Shown here: positions 39,276-47,194 of the stretch, piece after piece
Position numbering within the stretch: position 1 is the stretch's first letter
Layout: every line of letters begins with the position of its first letter
Source of the DNA: Kutzneria sp. 744
GTDB taxonomy: Bacteria > Actinomycetota > Actinomycetes > Mycobacteriales > Pseudonocardiaceae
Direction: 5' to 3'
Assembly (NCBI RefSeq): GCF_000568255.1
Contig: NZ_KK037166.1
Coordinates: 2,477,161 to 2,526,815 of the forward strand
Length of the DNA stretch: 49,655 nucleotides
Notes under the pieces: model-generated
Seen by the model: only the letters and a program-made list of their open reading frames with translations
Database searches by the model: none
What the model was told of the DNA's origin: nothing
Position numbers and translations under genes: made by a program

Positions 39276-39995
39276 GTGCCCACTTCCGTCCTGCCCACCG
39301 TGCGGGTCGGGGATGTGGAGATCGCCTACCGGGACACCGGTTCCGGCGACGGCCCGCCGGTCGTGCTGCTGCACGCCATGGCCAGCAGCGGCAGGACCTG
39401 GCGCCGGCTGGCGGCGTGCCTGGGCGACCGCCGGGTGATCGTGCCGGACCTGCGGGGCCACGGCCGGAGTTCCCGCGCGGCGGACTACACGCTGGCCGGT
39501 TTCCGGGACGACATCGTCGGTCTGCTCGACGAGTTGGGCCTGAGGCAGGTGGACCTGGTCGGCCATTCGCTGGGCGGGCGGGTGGCGGCGATGATCGCGC
39601 TGGAGCAGCCGGGCCGGGTGCGCCGGCTGGTCCTGGAGGACACTCCCCCGCCGCCGCACGAGCCGGGCCCACCGCCGACGAGATCGTTGGCGTCGCTGGC
39701 CGAACTGCTCGTGTGGCGCGCCTTCGATCGGACCATGGTGCGGCCGGTGATCACGCAGTTCCGCACGCCGGACCCGTTCTGGTGGTCACGGCTGCCGGCG
39801 GTCGCGGCGCCGACGCTGCTCGTGCACGGCGGCCCGGGCAGCCACGTCCGGCTCGACCACGTCACGGAGATGACGCGCCGGCTGCCGAACGGGCGGCTGG
39901 TGGCCATCGCGGCCGGGCACCGCGTGCACAGCCGGTGCCCGAACCAGTTCCGCGATGTGGTGGTGCCGTTTCTTCAGAGCCGCGACACCTGGTAG
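39276..39995 (+). CDS. Alpha/beta-fold hydrolase
   Basis: 239 residues. DTGSGDGPPVVLLHAMASSG is the oxyanion-loop region, nucleophile Ser lies in VDLVGHSLGGRVAA, and the catalytic His is in IAAGHRVHSR near the end; the acid is probably the Asp or Glu near VRLDHVTEM or the earlier strand end. Slightly short, with a compact lid. A generic esterase or lactonase with unknown substrate, cytosolic. Divergent from the GH55-like gene with its own leaderless promoter; overlaps the NTF2-like gene by 22 nt at the 3' end. Confidence 0.86.
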   Translation: MPTSVLPTVRVGDVEIAYRDTGSGDGPPVVLLHAMASSGRTWRRLAACLGDRRVIVPDLRGHGRSSRAADYTLAGFRDDIVGLLDELGLRQVDLVGHSLGGRVAAMIALEQPGRVRRLVLEDTPPPPHEPGPPPTRSLASLAELLVWRAFDRTMVRPVITQFRTPDPFWWSRLPAVAAPTLLVHGGPGSHVRLDHVTEMTRRLPNGRLVAIAAGHRVHSRCPNQFRDVVVPFLQSRDTW

Positions 39996-40321
39996 TGCCG
40001 AATCTTCTCACCCTCGACCACCAGGCTGAGCTGAACGCTCACGGTGTCCCGGTCGGTGAAGGTGAAATCGACGTGCAGGTAGCCGAGCACCAGGTTCTCG
40101 GCCAGCCGGCGCGTTTCCTGGATCTCGTACTCAGCCACCATTCCGAGCGGCTGGGAATCGTAGTACTCGGCGACACCCTTGGGCCCGACCGTGTACGGAT
40201 GCAGGCCCTGGAAAATGGCGTCCTCGGTGAAGTTTGCGGCCACCCGCTCCGGATCGTGGGCGTCGACCGCGCTCTTCCACCGGCCCAGGACCGTGGTCAG
40301 GATCCGCTCTTCGGCGTTCAT
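39974..40321 (-). CDS. NTF2-like/SnoaL-fold protein (SgcJ/EcaC type)
   Basis: 115 residues. The SgcJ/EcaC-like pattern is clear: RWKSAVDAHDPERVAANFTE, then DAIFQGLHPYTVGPKGVAEY and VSVQLSLVVEGEKIRHYQVS. This cone-shaped fold serves as isomerase, cyclase or binding protein. It starts 2 nt after the SDR stop, so both are in one operon and may act on one substrate. Function open. Confidence 0.82.
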   Translation of the reverse strand: MNAEERILTTVLGRWKSAVDAHDPERVAANFTEDAIFQGLHPYTVGPKGVAEYYDSQPLGMVAEYEIQETRRLAENLVLGYLHVDFTFTDRDTVSVQLSLVVEGEKIRHYQVSRL

Positions 40322-40323
40322 TC

Positions 40324-41034
40324 TCAGTGCCCCGCGCTCTGGCCGCCGTCGACGTGCAGGATCTCGCCGGTGACGAACCGGTTGTTCTCCAGGTACAGAA
40401 TGGCGTCGACCACCTCGTCGATCTCGCCCAGCCTACCGACGGGGTGCAAGCCGGCCAGGAAGTCGTGCGTTTCGGGCGCGTGCATCGGCGTGCGGATGAT
40501 GCCCAGCGCCACGCTGTTGACCCGCACGCCGCGGGCCGCGTACTCGATGGCCAGGGACCTGGTCACGGCGTTGAGGCCGCCCTTGGTCAGCGAGGCCAGG
40601 GCCGAGGGCACCTGGGCGAGGGCGTGGTCGACCAGCGTGGTCGAGATCGACACGACGTGCCCGCCGCCCTGTTCCACCATGGCCGCCACCGCACCGCGGG
40701 AGATGTCGAAGAATCCCCGCAGGTTGATGCCGGTGACCGCGTCGTAGTCCTCGTCGGTGTACTCGGTGAACGGCTTGGCCAAGAATATGCCGGCATTGTT
40801 GACCAGCGTGTCGATACGTCCGAACGTGGCCAGCGTCTGCTGGACGACCTCGACGCCGGCACCCGGTCGGGAAAGGTCGGCCCTGATGGCCAACACCTCC
40901 GGATCGCCGGATTCCTCGATGGACCGGGAAACGGCCACCACGCGGTAGCCGAGCTTGCGGTAGGCGGCCACCAGGCCGGCGCCGATCCCCTGGGACGCGC
41001 CGGTCACAATCGCGACCTTCTGTGCTGCGCTCAT
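40324..41034 (-). CDS. SDR-family protein lacking the catalytic Tyr
   Basis: 236 residues. The cofactor site is standard: TGASQGIG (11-18), DL at 53-54, NNAG (79-82) and HVVSIST. The usual YxxxK is absent: before Lys151 the sequence is QVPSALASLTKGG, with Ala147 at the Tyr position. The C terminus GEILHVDGGQSAGH is typical of classical SDRs. Without Tyr the usual proton relay cannot work, so another residue, altered chemistry or a binding role is implied. First gene of an operon with the NTF2-like gene. The start codon lies in an inverted-repeat arm. Confidence 0.83.
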   Translation of the reverse strand: MSAAQKVAIVTGASQGIGAGLVAAYRKLGYRVVAVSRSIEESGDPEVLAIRADLSRPGAGVEVVQQTLATFGRIDTLVNNAGIFLAKPFTEYTDEDYDAVTGINLRGFFDISRGAVAAMVEQGGGHVVSISTTLVDHALAQVPSALASLTKGGLNAVTRSLAIEYAARGVRVNSVALGIIRTPMHAPETHDFLAGLHPVGRLGEIDEVVDAILYLENNRFVTGEILHVDGGQSAGH

Positions 41035-41081
41035 CGAACTTCTCGCTTTCCGGGTGGTTCCTCCGTCTGACTAGTTCGATG
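41032..41081 (-). promoter_or_regulatory. Inverted repeat enclosing the SDR leader and start codon
   Basis: In the minus-strand mRNA sense CATCGAACT (41081-41073) is exactly complementary to AGTTCGATG (41040-41032), whose last three bases are the start codon. The 32-nt loop includes GGAGG. If transcription begins upstream of 41081, the AUG can be held in a 9-bp stem. Confidence 0.4.
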
Positions 41082-41216
41082 GTGCTCCAACAAGAACGCG
41101 GTTGCCACGACCGCTTTCCTAGGCTGTGGTAGGCGAAACCTCACAGGGCCGCACACATCCCGCCAACCCGGCGCTTCGACCGGCGGCCGGCGCCCGGTGG
41201 CGGCGATGATGGGCCC

Positions 41217-41636
41217 ATGCCCGACGATCACGTGGCGATCCAGAACCTGATCGCCCGCTACGCCCTCCTGGTCGACACCGGCGACTTCGCCGGCGTCGGC
41301 GACCTGTTCGCCGAGGCCACCTTCGTCGGCGTCGGCGAGTTCACCGGCCGCGAGGCCGTCACGGCGATGCTGGAGAACACCGTCATCCGTTACGAGGACG
41401 GCACGCCCGGCACCCAGCACGCCACCAGCAACCTGATCATCGAGGTCGACGGCGACACTGCCGTCACGCACGCGTACGTGACGATTTTCCAGGCCCTACC
41501 GGACTTTCCGCTGCAGTGCATCGCCGCCGGCCGCTACCGGGACGCCTTCGCGCGCGTCGACGGCCGCTGGCGGTTCGCCGAACGGCGGGTCACGATTCAC
41601 CTGCGCGGGGACTTGAGCCGGCACCTACAGTCCTGA
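41217..41636 (+). CDS. SnoaL-like/NTF2-fold protein
   Basis: 139 residues, SnoaL_4 type: VAIQNLIARYALLVDTGDFA and GVGDLFAEATFVGVGEFTGR at the start, TQHATSNLIIEVDGDTAVTH with the conserved His, and RWRFAERRVTIHLRGD at the end. Relatives include ring-hydroxylating dioxygenase-like and aldol-cyclase proteins; this one is soluble and unassigned. GATGAT lies 6 nt before ATG 41217 (relaxed leaderless box). It is one base from the pentapeptide-DinB gene. Confidence 0.83.
   Translation: MPDDHVAIQNLIARYALLVDTGDFAGVGDLFAEATFVGVGEFTGREAVTAMLENTVIRYEDGTPGTQHATSNLIIEVDGDTAVTHAYVTIFQALPDFPLQCIAAGRYRDAFARVDGRWRFAERRVTIHLRGDLSRHLQS
41626..41631 (+). promoter_or_regulatory. Leaderless-type -10 box TACAGT inside the SnoaL-like gene end
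   Basis: Ends exactly 6 nt before ATG 41638; the upstream stop codon lies in the 6-nt spacer. Confidence 0.5.
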
Positions 41637-41637
41637 C

Positions 41638-42474
41638 ATGCCCGAGTTCATCCGCGAGGATCTCAGCGGCTCCCGGTTCGAGCGCGTCCGGTTCATCGGG
41701 GCCGAGTTCCGTTCCGTCAACCTGACCGACGTGAAGATGCGTGGGGCGCTGGTCAAGGACGCCACCCTGCACGGCCTGGAGCTGCGCAACGTGGACATCA
41801 CCGGTGAGCTGGTCAACGTCACCGTGAACGGGGTCGACATCGGCCCGCTGGTCGAGGCCGAGCTGGACCGCCGGCACCCCGACCGGGCGAAGATGCGGCC
41901 CACCGACCCGGCCGGCTTCCGCACCGCGTGGGACGTGGTGGAACGCCTGTGGGACCGGACCGTTCGACGGGCCCGCACCTTCGATCCCGCGCTGCTGCAC
42001 GAATCCGTGGACGGCGAGTGGTCGTTCATCGAGACCCAGCGGCACCTGGTGTTCGCCACCGAATGCTGGATCTACCGGGGAATTCTCGGCCAGCCGGCGC
42101 CGTGGCACGAGCTTTCCCTGCCGTGGGACGAGATGCCCGACACCCCGGGCGTGCCCCGCGACCGGGCGGCGCGGCCGTCGCTGGACGAGGTGCTGGAGCT
42201 GCGGCGGGACCGGATGGCCACGGTGCGGGAGCTGGTCGACGACCTGACCGAGGAGTTCCTGGCCGGCGACACCGAGCCGGCCGACGGCGTCGGCTGGCCG
42301 CCGTCCGGGGAGAGCTTCCCGGTGCGGGAGTGCCTGCTGACCGTGCTGAACGAGGAGTGGGAGCACCGGCTGTACGCCGAACGCGATCTGGACGTACTTT
42401 CCGGCCGTGTCGATTCCGGCAGTGTCGATTCCGGTAGGGGATCGTCCGGAACTGGTTCTACCGTGTCGGCATGA
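41638..42474 (+). CDS. Pentapeptide-like N terminus fused to a DinB-family domain
   Basis: 278 residues. Residues 1-65 follow the A(D/N)LXX-like pentapeptide rhythm (EDLSGSRFERVRFIGAEFRS, VNLTDVKMRGALVKDATLHG), a narrow beta-helix. Residues 85-260 are a DinB/DUF664 four-helix domain with metal-type His in FIETQRHLVFATECW and EEWEHRLYAERD. The C-terminal tail VDSGSVDSG is encoded by a 13-nt direct repeat. Roles of DinB-like proteins include thiol-dependent transferases; none can be assigned. Overlaps the next DinB gene by 4 nt. Confidence 0.8.
   Translation: MPEFIREDLSGSRFERVRFIGAEFRSVNLTDVKMRGALVKDATLHGLELRNVDITGELVNVTVNGVDIGPLVEAELDRRHPDRAKMRPTDPAGFRTAWDVVERLWDRTVRRARTFDPALLHESVDGEWSFIETQRHLVFATECWIYRGILGQPAPWHELSLPWDEMPDTPGVPRDRAARPSLDEVLELRRDRMATVRELVDDLTEEFLAGDTEPADGVGWPPSGESFPVRECLLTVLNEEWEHRLYAERDLDVLSGRVDSGSVDSGRGSSGTGSTVSA
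42407..42434 (+). repeat. Tandem repeat, period 15
   Basis: GTGTCGATTCCGG at 42407-42419 and 42422-42434, in frame, encoding two VDSG units at the end of the pentapeptide-DinB gene. Confidence 0.6.
42459..42464 (+). promoter_or_regulatory. Leaderless-type -10 box TACCGT inside the upstream gene
   Basis: Ends exactly 6 nt before ATG 42471, although the gene is also coupled by a 4-nt overlap. Confidence 0.45.
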
Positions 42475-43013
42475 CCGAGCCCTTCGTAGACGTGCTGTTC
42501 GACGGCGTCGAGGCCGAGCCGCCGGTGGCCGGCGACGAGCTGACCACGCTGGTGCGCACTCTGGAGCGCAATCGCCGGGTGCTGGCCTGGAAGTGCGCCG
42601 GCCTCGACGCCGCCGCCATGTCGACCCAGATCGGCAAGTCGTCGATCACCCTCGGCGGACTGCTGCGCCACCTGACCCGGTGCGAGGCGTCGACGTTCGT
42701 GTGGAAACTGAACGGCGGCCCGAGCCCCACCCGCGCGGACTGGGAATCCGACTGGGAATGGGGCCCGGGCAGCGATGTCGAGCAGACCTGGCGGGACTGG
42801 CGGGCGGCCGTGGAGCGGTCGCGGCGGCTGGTCGCGGAGGCGCTCGCCGACGGTGGCCTCGACCGGGCCAAGGGGCAGGAGTTCCCCGGCTGGGGCACGC
42901 CCAGCCTGCGCCGGCTGCTGACCGACATGATCGAGGAGTACGCCCGGCACACCGGCCACGCCGACCTGATCCGCGAGGCGATCGACGGTCGGGTCGGGGA
43001 GGACGCCCCGTGA
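42471..43013 (+). CDS. DinB-family (DUF664) protein
   Basis: 180 residues. ELTTLVRTLERNRRVLAWKC and SSITLGGLLRHLTRCEASTF carry the first metal-type His; LRRLLTDMIEEYARHTGHAD carries the second and third. This is the actinobacterial DUF664 form, related to mycothiol-dependent transferases and isomerases, but the residues visible do not prove thiol use. A second DinB protein directly after one fused to a pentapeptide domain suggests they act together. Its stop overlaps the DUF1905 start by one base. Confidence 0.84.
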   Translation: MTEPFVDVLFDGVEAEPPVAGDELTTLVRTLERNRRVLAWKCAGLDAAAMSTQIGKSSITLGGLLRHLTRCEASTFVWKLNGGPSPTRADWESDWEWGPGSDVEQTWRDWRAAVERSRRLVAEALADGGLDRAKGQEFPGWGTPSLRRLLTDMIEEYARHTGHADLIREAIDGRVGEDAP

Positions 43014-43300
43014 TGGAGTTCCGTTTCAGCGGCGAGATCTGGCACTGGCGCGGGCCGTCGCCGTTCTACTTCGTGACGATGCCCGAGGATCAGTGCCGCG
43101 AGCTGCACGAGGTGTCGGCGGCGGTCTCGTACGGCTGGGGCTGCGTGCCGTGCACCGTCACCCTCGGCGACACCACCTGGCAGACGTCCATGTTCCCCAA
43201 GGACGGCCGCTATCTCGTGCCGCTGAAGGCGAAGGTGCGCCGGGCCGAGGACGTCGACGAGGGCATGGTCGTCGACCTCCGGCTGGCGGTCAGCTCTTGA
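43013..43300 (+). CDS. DUF1905 domain protein
   Basis: 95 residues, the whole protein being one DUF1905 beta-barrel: FRFSGEIWHWRGPSPFYFVT, ELHEVSAAVSYGWG, TTWQTSMFPKDGRYLVPLKA. Function unknown in the family; often found fused to or near YdeI/OmdA-like proteins. Starts in TGATG with the DinB stop, so it is the last gene of the 41217-43300 operon, though GTG 43010 is an equal alternative. Overlaps the NmrA gene by 11 nt. Confidence 0.83.
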   Translation: MEFRFSGEIWHWRGPSPFYFVTMPEDQCRELHEVSAAVSYGWGCVPCTVTLGDTTWQTSMFPKDGRYLVPLKAKVRRAEDVDEGMVVDLRLAVSS

Positions 43301-44162
43301 GGTTCTCCTCGCACCACTGGCGGAAACCGGTGGGGCTGCTGGATTCCGGGGTACGCGGCTCGGCGTTGTCCAGGCCGTTGTTCTTGGCTGTCATCATGTC
43401 GTAGAAGCCTCGGACGACGGCCTCGGTCGCGCCGGAGGCCCGCAGCCCGGCCAGGAAAGCCTCGGGCTCAACGTGTTCACAGTGGACGGTCCGGCCGAGC
43501 ACATCGCCCATGATCGCCGCCATCTCGTTGCTGGAGATGTCTTCCGGGCCGAGCACGGCCACATGGCCCTGGCCGGTCCAGGTGTCGTCGAGCAGCAGCC
43601 GGGTGGCCGCGGCGGCGATGTCCTTGGTGGCGCAGTGCGGCAGCCTCAGGTCGGGGTGCAGCGGCGTGCGGTAGACCCCGTGCTCGACGATCTCCGCGAG
43701 ATCCCGCAGCACGTTGTCCATGAAGCCGGGCAACGCCAGGGCGCGGAAGTTGACGCCGGTGTCGGCGATCAGGTCGTCCATGGCCAGCGCGGCCGTGACG
43801 AAGCCGGCCCGGTCTGCGACGGCCGTGCCGCGGCCGAGGGCGGAGACGCCGACGACGCGGTGCACGCCCTGGCTGGTGAAGGCGTCGCAGGCGGCGCGGG
43901 CGAAGTCGCGGTAGGCCGCGTCGAGACTCTCGGCCCGAAAGTTCGGCGGCGCCAACCAGAACACGGCGTCCGCGCCGGCGAAGGCGGTGTTGACGACATC
44001 GGCGTCGCCGTGCGAGCCGGGGACGACCTCGATTCGTTCTCTGACGTCTTCGGGCAGGCGGGCCGGGTCGCGCACGATCACGCGGACCTTGGCGTCGTGG
44101 TCGAGCAGGTTCCGGAGCACCTTGCTGCCGATGGATCCGGTCGGGGTGGTCACAACGATCAT
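43290..44162 (-). CDS. NmrA-family NAD(P)-binding protein
   Basis: 290 residues. MIVVTTPTGSIGSKVLRNLL is the atypical-SDR cofactor loop; VRVIVRDPARLP with its Arg suggests NADP; FWLAPPNF and GVHRVVGVSALGRG follow the NmrA pattern; PGFMDNVLRD and TKDIAAAATRLLLDD complete it. Such proteins are quinone reductases or redox sensors. Divergent from the LysR gene by 70 nt and likely its target. Start ATG 44162. Confidence 0.86.
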   Translation of the reverse strand: MIVVTTPTGSIGSKVLRNLLDHDAKVRVIVRDPARLPEDVRERIEVVPGSHGDADVVNTAFAGADAVFWLAPPNFRAESLDAAYRDFARAACDAFTSQGVHRVVGVSALGRGTAVADRAGFVTAALAMDDLIADTGVNFRALALPGFMDNVLRDLAEIVEHGVYRTPLHPDLRLPHCATKDIAAAATRLLLDDTWTGQGHVAVLGPEDISSNEMAAIMGDVLGRTVHCEHVEPEAFLAGLRASGATEAVVRGFYDMMTAKNNGLDNAEPRTPESSSPTGFRQWCEENLKS

Positions 44163-44220
44163 GTCCTGAAGTCAACCGCCGGCCCCGGAAAAACGGAATG
44201 ACCGATCCGGTTGTGATTGA

Positions 44221-44226
44221 TACCCT
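44221..44226 (+). promoter_or_regulatory. Leaderless-type -10 box TACCCT for the LysR gene
   Basis: Ends exactly 6 nt before ATG 44233; the spacer GGAGAT could alternatively act as a ribosome site. Confidence 0.45.
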
Positions 44227-44232
44227 GGAGAT

Positions 44233-45072
44233 ATGAGTGACCTGGAGGTCCGGCAGCTCCGGTATTTCGTCGCGGTGGCCGAGGAACTGCACTTCGGGCG
44301 GGCCGCCGAACGACTGGGCATGGCGCAGCCGCCGCTGTCCCGGGCGATCCGGGACCTGGAGCGGCAACTCGGCGTGCAGCTGTTGATCCGCACCACTCGG
44401 CAGGTCTCGCTCACCCCGGCCGGCGAGGTGCTGCTGCGGGACGGGCTGGCCGCGCTGGACGCCGTCGCAGCGGCCGGGCGGCGGGCCCAGCACGCCGGCC
44501 GGGACGAGCCCGGGCTTCGACTGACCCTCAAGGCCGACTACGACGGCGGGCTGCTGCCGCAGATCTTGGCTCTGTACGAACAAGAAGACGCCGCCGTTCC
44601 GGTGTCGGTGCACATGGGCGGCCGCGGCGAGCAGGCCCCGGCCCTGCGTGACGGCCGGGCCGACGTCGCCCTCGTCCCGGCCCCGTTCGACGACCGGGAC
44701 ATCGACTTCGAGCCGTTGACGACCGAGCCCTGCTTCGTCGCCCTGGCCGCGACGGATCCGTTGGTGGCCAAGGAAACCCTGCGCCAGGCCGACCTGGCCG
44801 GGCGGCCGGGGCCGGGCGACGTCAGCGGCGGCCGGCCGCTGGATCTGGCGCAGATCTTCGGCCTGGTCGAGCTGGGCAAGATCGTCTGGTATCCGCCGTT
44901 GTCGGTCACCCGCCGCCATGCCCGGCCCGGCATCGTCTACCGGCCGGTGCTCGACCTCGACCCGATCACCATCGCCGTGGCCTGGCCCCGCGAGGCCCGC
45001 TCGCCGGCCGTCGCCGCGTTCGTGCGCACGGCGATGACAGTGGCCAGCCTGGTGCCGGCCACCGCAGGCTAG
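44233..45072 (+). CDS. LysR-family transcriptional regulator
   Basis: 279 residues, essentially full length. Winged helix 1-62: VRQLRYFVAVAEELHFGRAA, ERLGMAQPPLSRAIRDLERQ, LLIRTTRQVSLTPAGE. The two-lobe effector domain continues to the end (LRDGRADVALVPAPFDDRDI and VAWPREARSPAVAAFV). Divergent from the NmrA gene. Its stop codon TAG (45070-45072) is at the same time the first half of the MarR -10 box. Confidence 0.9.
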   Translation: MSDLEVRQLRYFVAVAEELHFGRAAERLGMAQPPLSRAIRDLERQLGVQLLIRTTRQVSLTPAGEVLLRDGLAALDAVAAAGRRAQHAGRDEPGLRLTLKADYDGGLLPQILALYEQEDAAVPVSVHMGGRGEQAPALRDGRADVALVPAPFDDRDIDFEPLTTEPCFVALAATDPLVAKETLRQADLAGRPGPGDVSGGRPLDLAQIFGLVELGKIVWYPPLSVTRRHARPGIVYRPVLDLDPITIAVAWPREARSPAVAAFVRTAMTVASLVPATAG

Positions 45073-45075
45073 GCT
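45070..45075 (+). promoter_or_regulatory. Leaderless-type -10 box TAGGCT overlapping the LysR stop codon
   Basis: TAGGCT begins with the LysR stop and ends 7 nt before ATG 45083. Confidence 0.5.
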
Positions 45076-45082
45076 CGCGCCC

Positions 45083-45508
45083 ATGGACGTCGACGATCTG
45101 GCTTCCGCGTTGCAGGACAGCGTGAGCCTGCTCGCGCGCCGACTCCGCCAGGCCGCGACGCCCGGGGAGCTCACCCTGCCGGAGCGCTCGGCACTGTCCC
45201 GTTTGGACCGTGGCGGGCCGTCGACGTCGGCCGAACTGGCGCGGGCGGAGCAGATCACCCCGCAAGCCATGGCCACCACCCTCGGCGGGCTGGAGCAGCG
45301 CGGCCTGGTCGAGCGCCGCAACGATCCGCACGACGGCCGCCGGATCATCATGTCGGCCAGCGAGTCGGGGCGGGAAGTGTTGCGCCGCAAGCGGGCCGCC
45401 CACGCCCGGCAGCTGGCCGCCGCCCTCGGCTCCGGCTTCTCCGAGGAGGAGTTGGCCGCGCTGGCCTTCGCCGTGCCGCTGATCGAGCGGCTCGCCGAAG
45501 GGATCTAG
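45083..45508 (+). CDS. MarR-family transcriptional regulator
   Basis: 141 residues. SALSRLDRGGPSTSAELARA, EQITPQAMATTLGGLEQRGL and ERRNDPHDGRRIIMSASESG form the winged helix. It follows the LysR gene by 10 nt, so it could share that transcript, but the overlapping -10 box gives it its own promoter. Ends in a CTAG double stop shared with the quinone-oxidoreductase gene. Target unknown. Confidence 0.87.
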   Translation: MDVDDLASALQDSVSLLARRLRQAATPGELTLPERSALSRLDRGGPSTSAELARAEQITPQAMATTLGGLEQRGLVERRNDPHDGRRIIMSASESGREVLRRKRAAHARQLAAALGSGFSEEELAALAFAVPLIERLAEGI

Positions 45509-46431
45509 GGCGTCAGCACGATCTTGCCGAGGTTGGCCCGTGCCTCCATGATCCGGTGCGCCTGGGCGGCTTCTTCGAGCGGCAGCGTGGCGTGGACGGC
45601 CGGCTTCAGGGCACCTCGCGCGTGCAGGTCCCACAGTTCCCGGCGGTGTCGAGCGTAGACCTCCGGGCGACGGGAAGCCAAGTGCGCCATGGCAAAGCCG
45701 ATGATAGTGCGGCCGTGGAAGCGGAGCTCGTTGACGTCCACCTTCTCCCCCGCCGCGTTGAACGAGACGAGGCGGCCGAACGGCGCCAGCTGGTTCAGGG
45801 CCGCGTTCTGGGCCTCGCCGCCGGCCCCGTCGAGCACGACGTCGACCGGCCGGGACGCGGTCTGGTCGTAGCGGATGACCTCGTGCGCCCCGATGCCGCG
45901 TAGGAAGTCGGCCTTGCTCTCGTCGCTGACCGCGGCCACGACCCGGCTCGCGCCGAAGGCGTTGGCCAGCTGGATCGCGAGGTGGCCGACGGCCCCGGCC
46001 GCCGCAGTGATCAACACGCTCTCGCCCGGGTGCATTGCCGCCGCGCGGAGGGTGCCGAGGGCGACCTGACCGCCGCGGACCAGCGAAACCGCCGCCGCGT
46101 CGTCGACGCCGTCCGGGACGTGGGCGAGGAACGGCGCCACGACCGTGGCGAACTCGGCGTAGGCGCCGGAGAAGGCCAGGCCCGCCACGCGTTGCCCCAG
46201 TCGGAAGTCGGTGACGTTCGGGCCGATCGCCACCACGCGGCCGACCACCTCGCCGCCGGGGACGTGCGGCAGCTCGGCACTGTTGCCCCTGCTCAGGCGC
46301 ACGATCGGCAGGCTGACGCCGATCGCGTCCACCTCGACCAGCACCTGCCCCTCGCCCGGCTCCGGCCGCTCGGCGTGGTCCATTTCCAGCACCTCGGGTC
46401 CGCCGTAGCGGCGAAAGACGACACGACGCAT
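45505..46431 (-). CDS. NADPH:quinone-oxidoreductase-like MDR protein
   Basis: 308 residues, zinc-free medium-chain dehydrogenase: FRRYGGPEVLEMDHAERPEP, the GroES-like barrel with PHVPGGEVVGRVVAIGPNVT, then the Rossmann loop ITAAAGAVGHLAIQLANAFG. No zinc-binding Cys cluster, as in quinone reductases. ATG 46431 has GAGGGG upstream. It is divergent from the TetR gene with two matching operators between, so it is very probably the repressor's target and a detoxification enzyme for quinones or aldehydes. Confidence 0.9.
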   Translation of the reverse strand: MRRVVFRRYGGPEVLEMDHAERPEPGEGQVLVEVDAIGVSLPIVRLSRGNSAELPHVPGGEVVGRVVAIGPNVTDFRLGQRVAGLAFSGAYAEFATVVAPFLAHVPDGVDDAAAVSLVRGGQVALGTLRAAAMHPGESVLITAAAGAVGHLAIQLANAFGASRVVAAVSDESKADFLRGIGAHEVIRYDQTASRPVDVVLDGAGGEAQNAALNQLAPFGRLVSFNAAGEKVDVNELRFHGRTIIGFAMAHLASRRPEVYARHRRELWDLHARGALKPAVHATLPLEEAAQAHRIMEARANLGKIVLTP

Positions 46432-46448
46432 GCCAATCCCCTCGTGAC

Positions 46449-46480
46449 TTCAACGCTGTTGAACTTCAACGTCGTTGAAG
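46449..46480. promoter_or_regulatory. Twin TetR operators
   Basis: TTCAAC-GCT-GTTGAA (46449-46463) and CTTCAAC-GTC-GTTGAAG (46464-46480) lie side by side, centres 16 nt apart, between the divergent quinone-oxidoreductase and TetR genes. Confidence 0.75.
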
Positions 46481-46530
46481 TCTGCGGCATACTGGTGGCC
46501 GTCGTCAAACGCGTCATTGAGGAGAGGCCC

Positions 46531-47124
46531 GTGCGGCTCAATCGCGAGCAGGTGTTGTCCGCCGCGCTCGACCTGCTCGACGAGGTCGGGCTCGACCAGC
46601 TGACCATGCGGCGGCTGACCACCGCCCTCGGCGTGCAGAACGGGGCCACGTACTGGCATTTCCGCAGCAAGCAGGCCCTGTTGGAGGCCATGGCCGACGA
46701 GCTGCTGACCGGGGTCGCCGAAGGCGTGACCGGGCCGTGGGACACACGGGTCGCTGACCTCGCGCGACGGCTTCGACGGGCGCTGCTGAGCCGCCGTGAC
46801 GGGGCGCGCGTCTACTCGGCGGTGTTCTTCCCGCTGCCCAACGCCCTGGCCTACGGGGACGCGATGATCGGGGCGCTACTGGAGGCCGGCCTGTCGCCTC
46901 GCGACGCCGCCTGGACCGCCGACACCGTCACGTATCACGTTGTGGCCCATACGATCGAGCACCAGCTGGCGTTGACCGACGAGGGCGCTGAACGGCTGAC
47001 CGCGGCCGTCGAGCCGTACGCGAACCTGGCGGCGGCCATCGAGTTCGTGCCGGCGCCCCATCCCGACGAGCACTTCGAGCACGGGCTGCGGCTGATCATC
47101 ACGGGCATCCGCGCCGCGACCTGA
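46531..47124 (+). CDS. TetR-family regulator (TetR_C_1 type)
   Basis: 197 residues from GTG 46531, which follows GGAGAGG closely; a GTG at 46496 would extend it by 12 residues. REQVLSAALDLLDEVGLDQL and TMRRLTTALGVQNGATYWHF, RSKQALLEAMADELL form the DNA-binding domain; this is the tetracycline-repressor-like class, which commonly binds paired TTCAAC/GTTGAA-type palindromes. The twin operators upstream fit that. Followed at once by a hairpin. Confidence 0.88.
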   Translation: MRLNREQVLSAALDLLDEVGLDQLTMRRLTTALGVQNGATYWHFRSKQALLEAMADELLTGVAEGVTGPWDTRVADLARRLRRALLSRRDGARVYSAVFFPLPNALAYGDAMIGALLEAGLSPRDAAWTADTVTYHVVAHTIEHQLALTDEGAERLTAAVEPYANLAAAIEFVPAPHPDEHFEHGLRLIITGIRAAT

Positions 47125-47148
47125 GGGCCGGCCGGAATCGGCCGGCCC
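47125..47148. terminator. 9-bp GC hairpin after the TetR gene
   Basis: GGGCCGGCC (47125-47133) and GGCCGGCCC (47140-47148), loop GGAATC, directly after the stop codon, no T tract. Confidence 0.65.
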
Positions 47149-47194
47149 CCTGAACGTCAGCTCTGCTGACGGTGTGCGCTACTGACGGTGTTGT

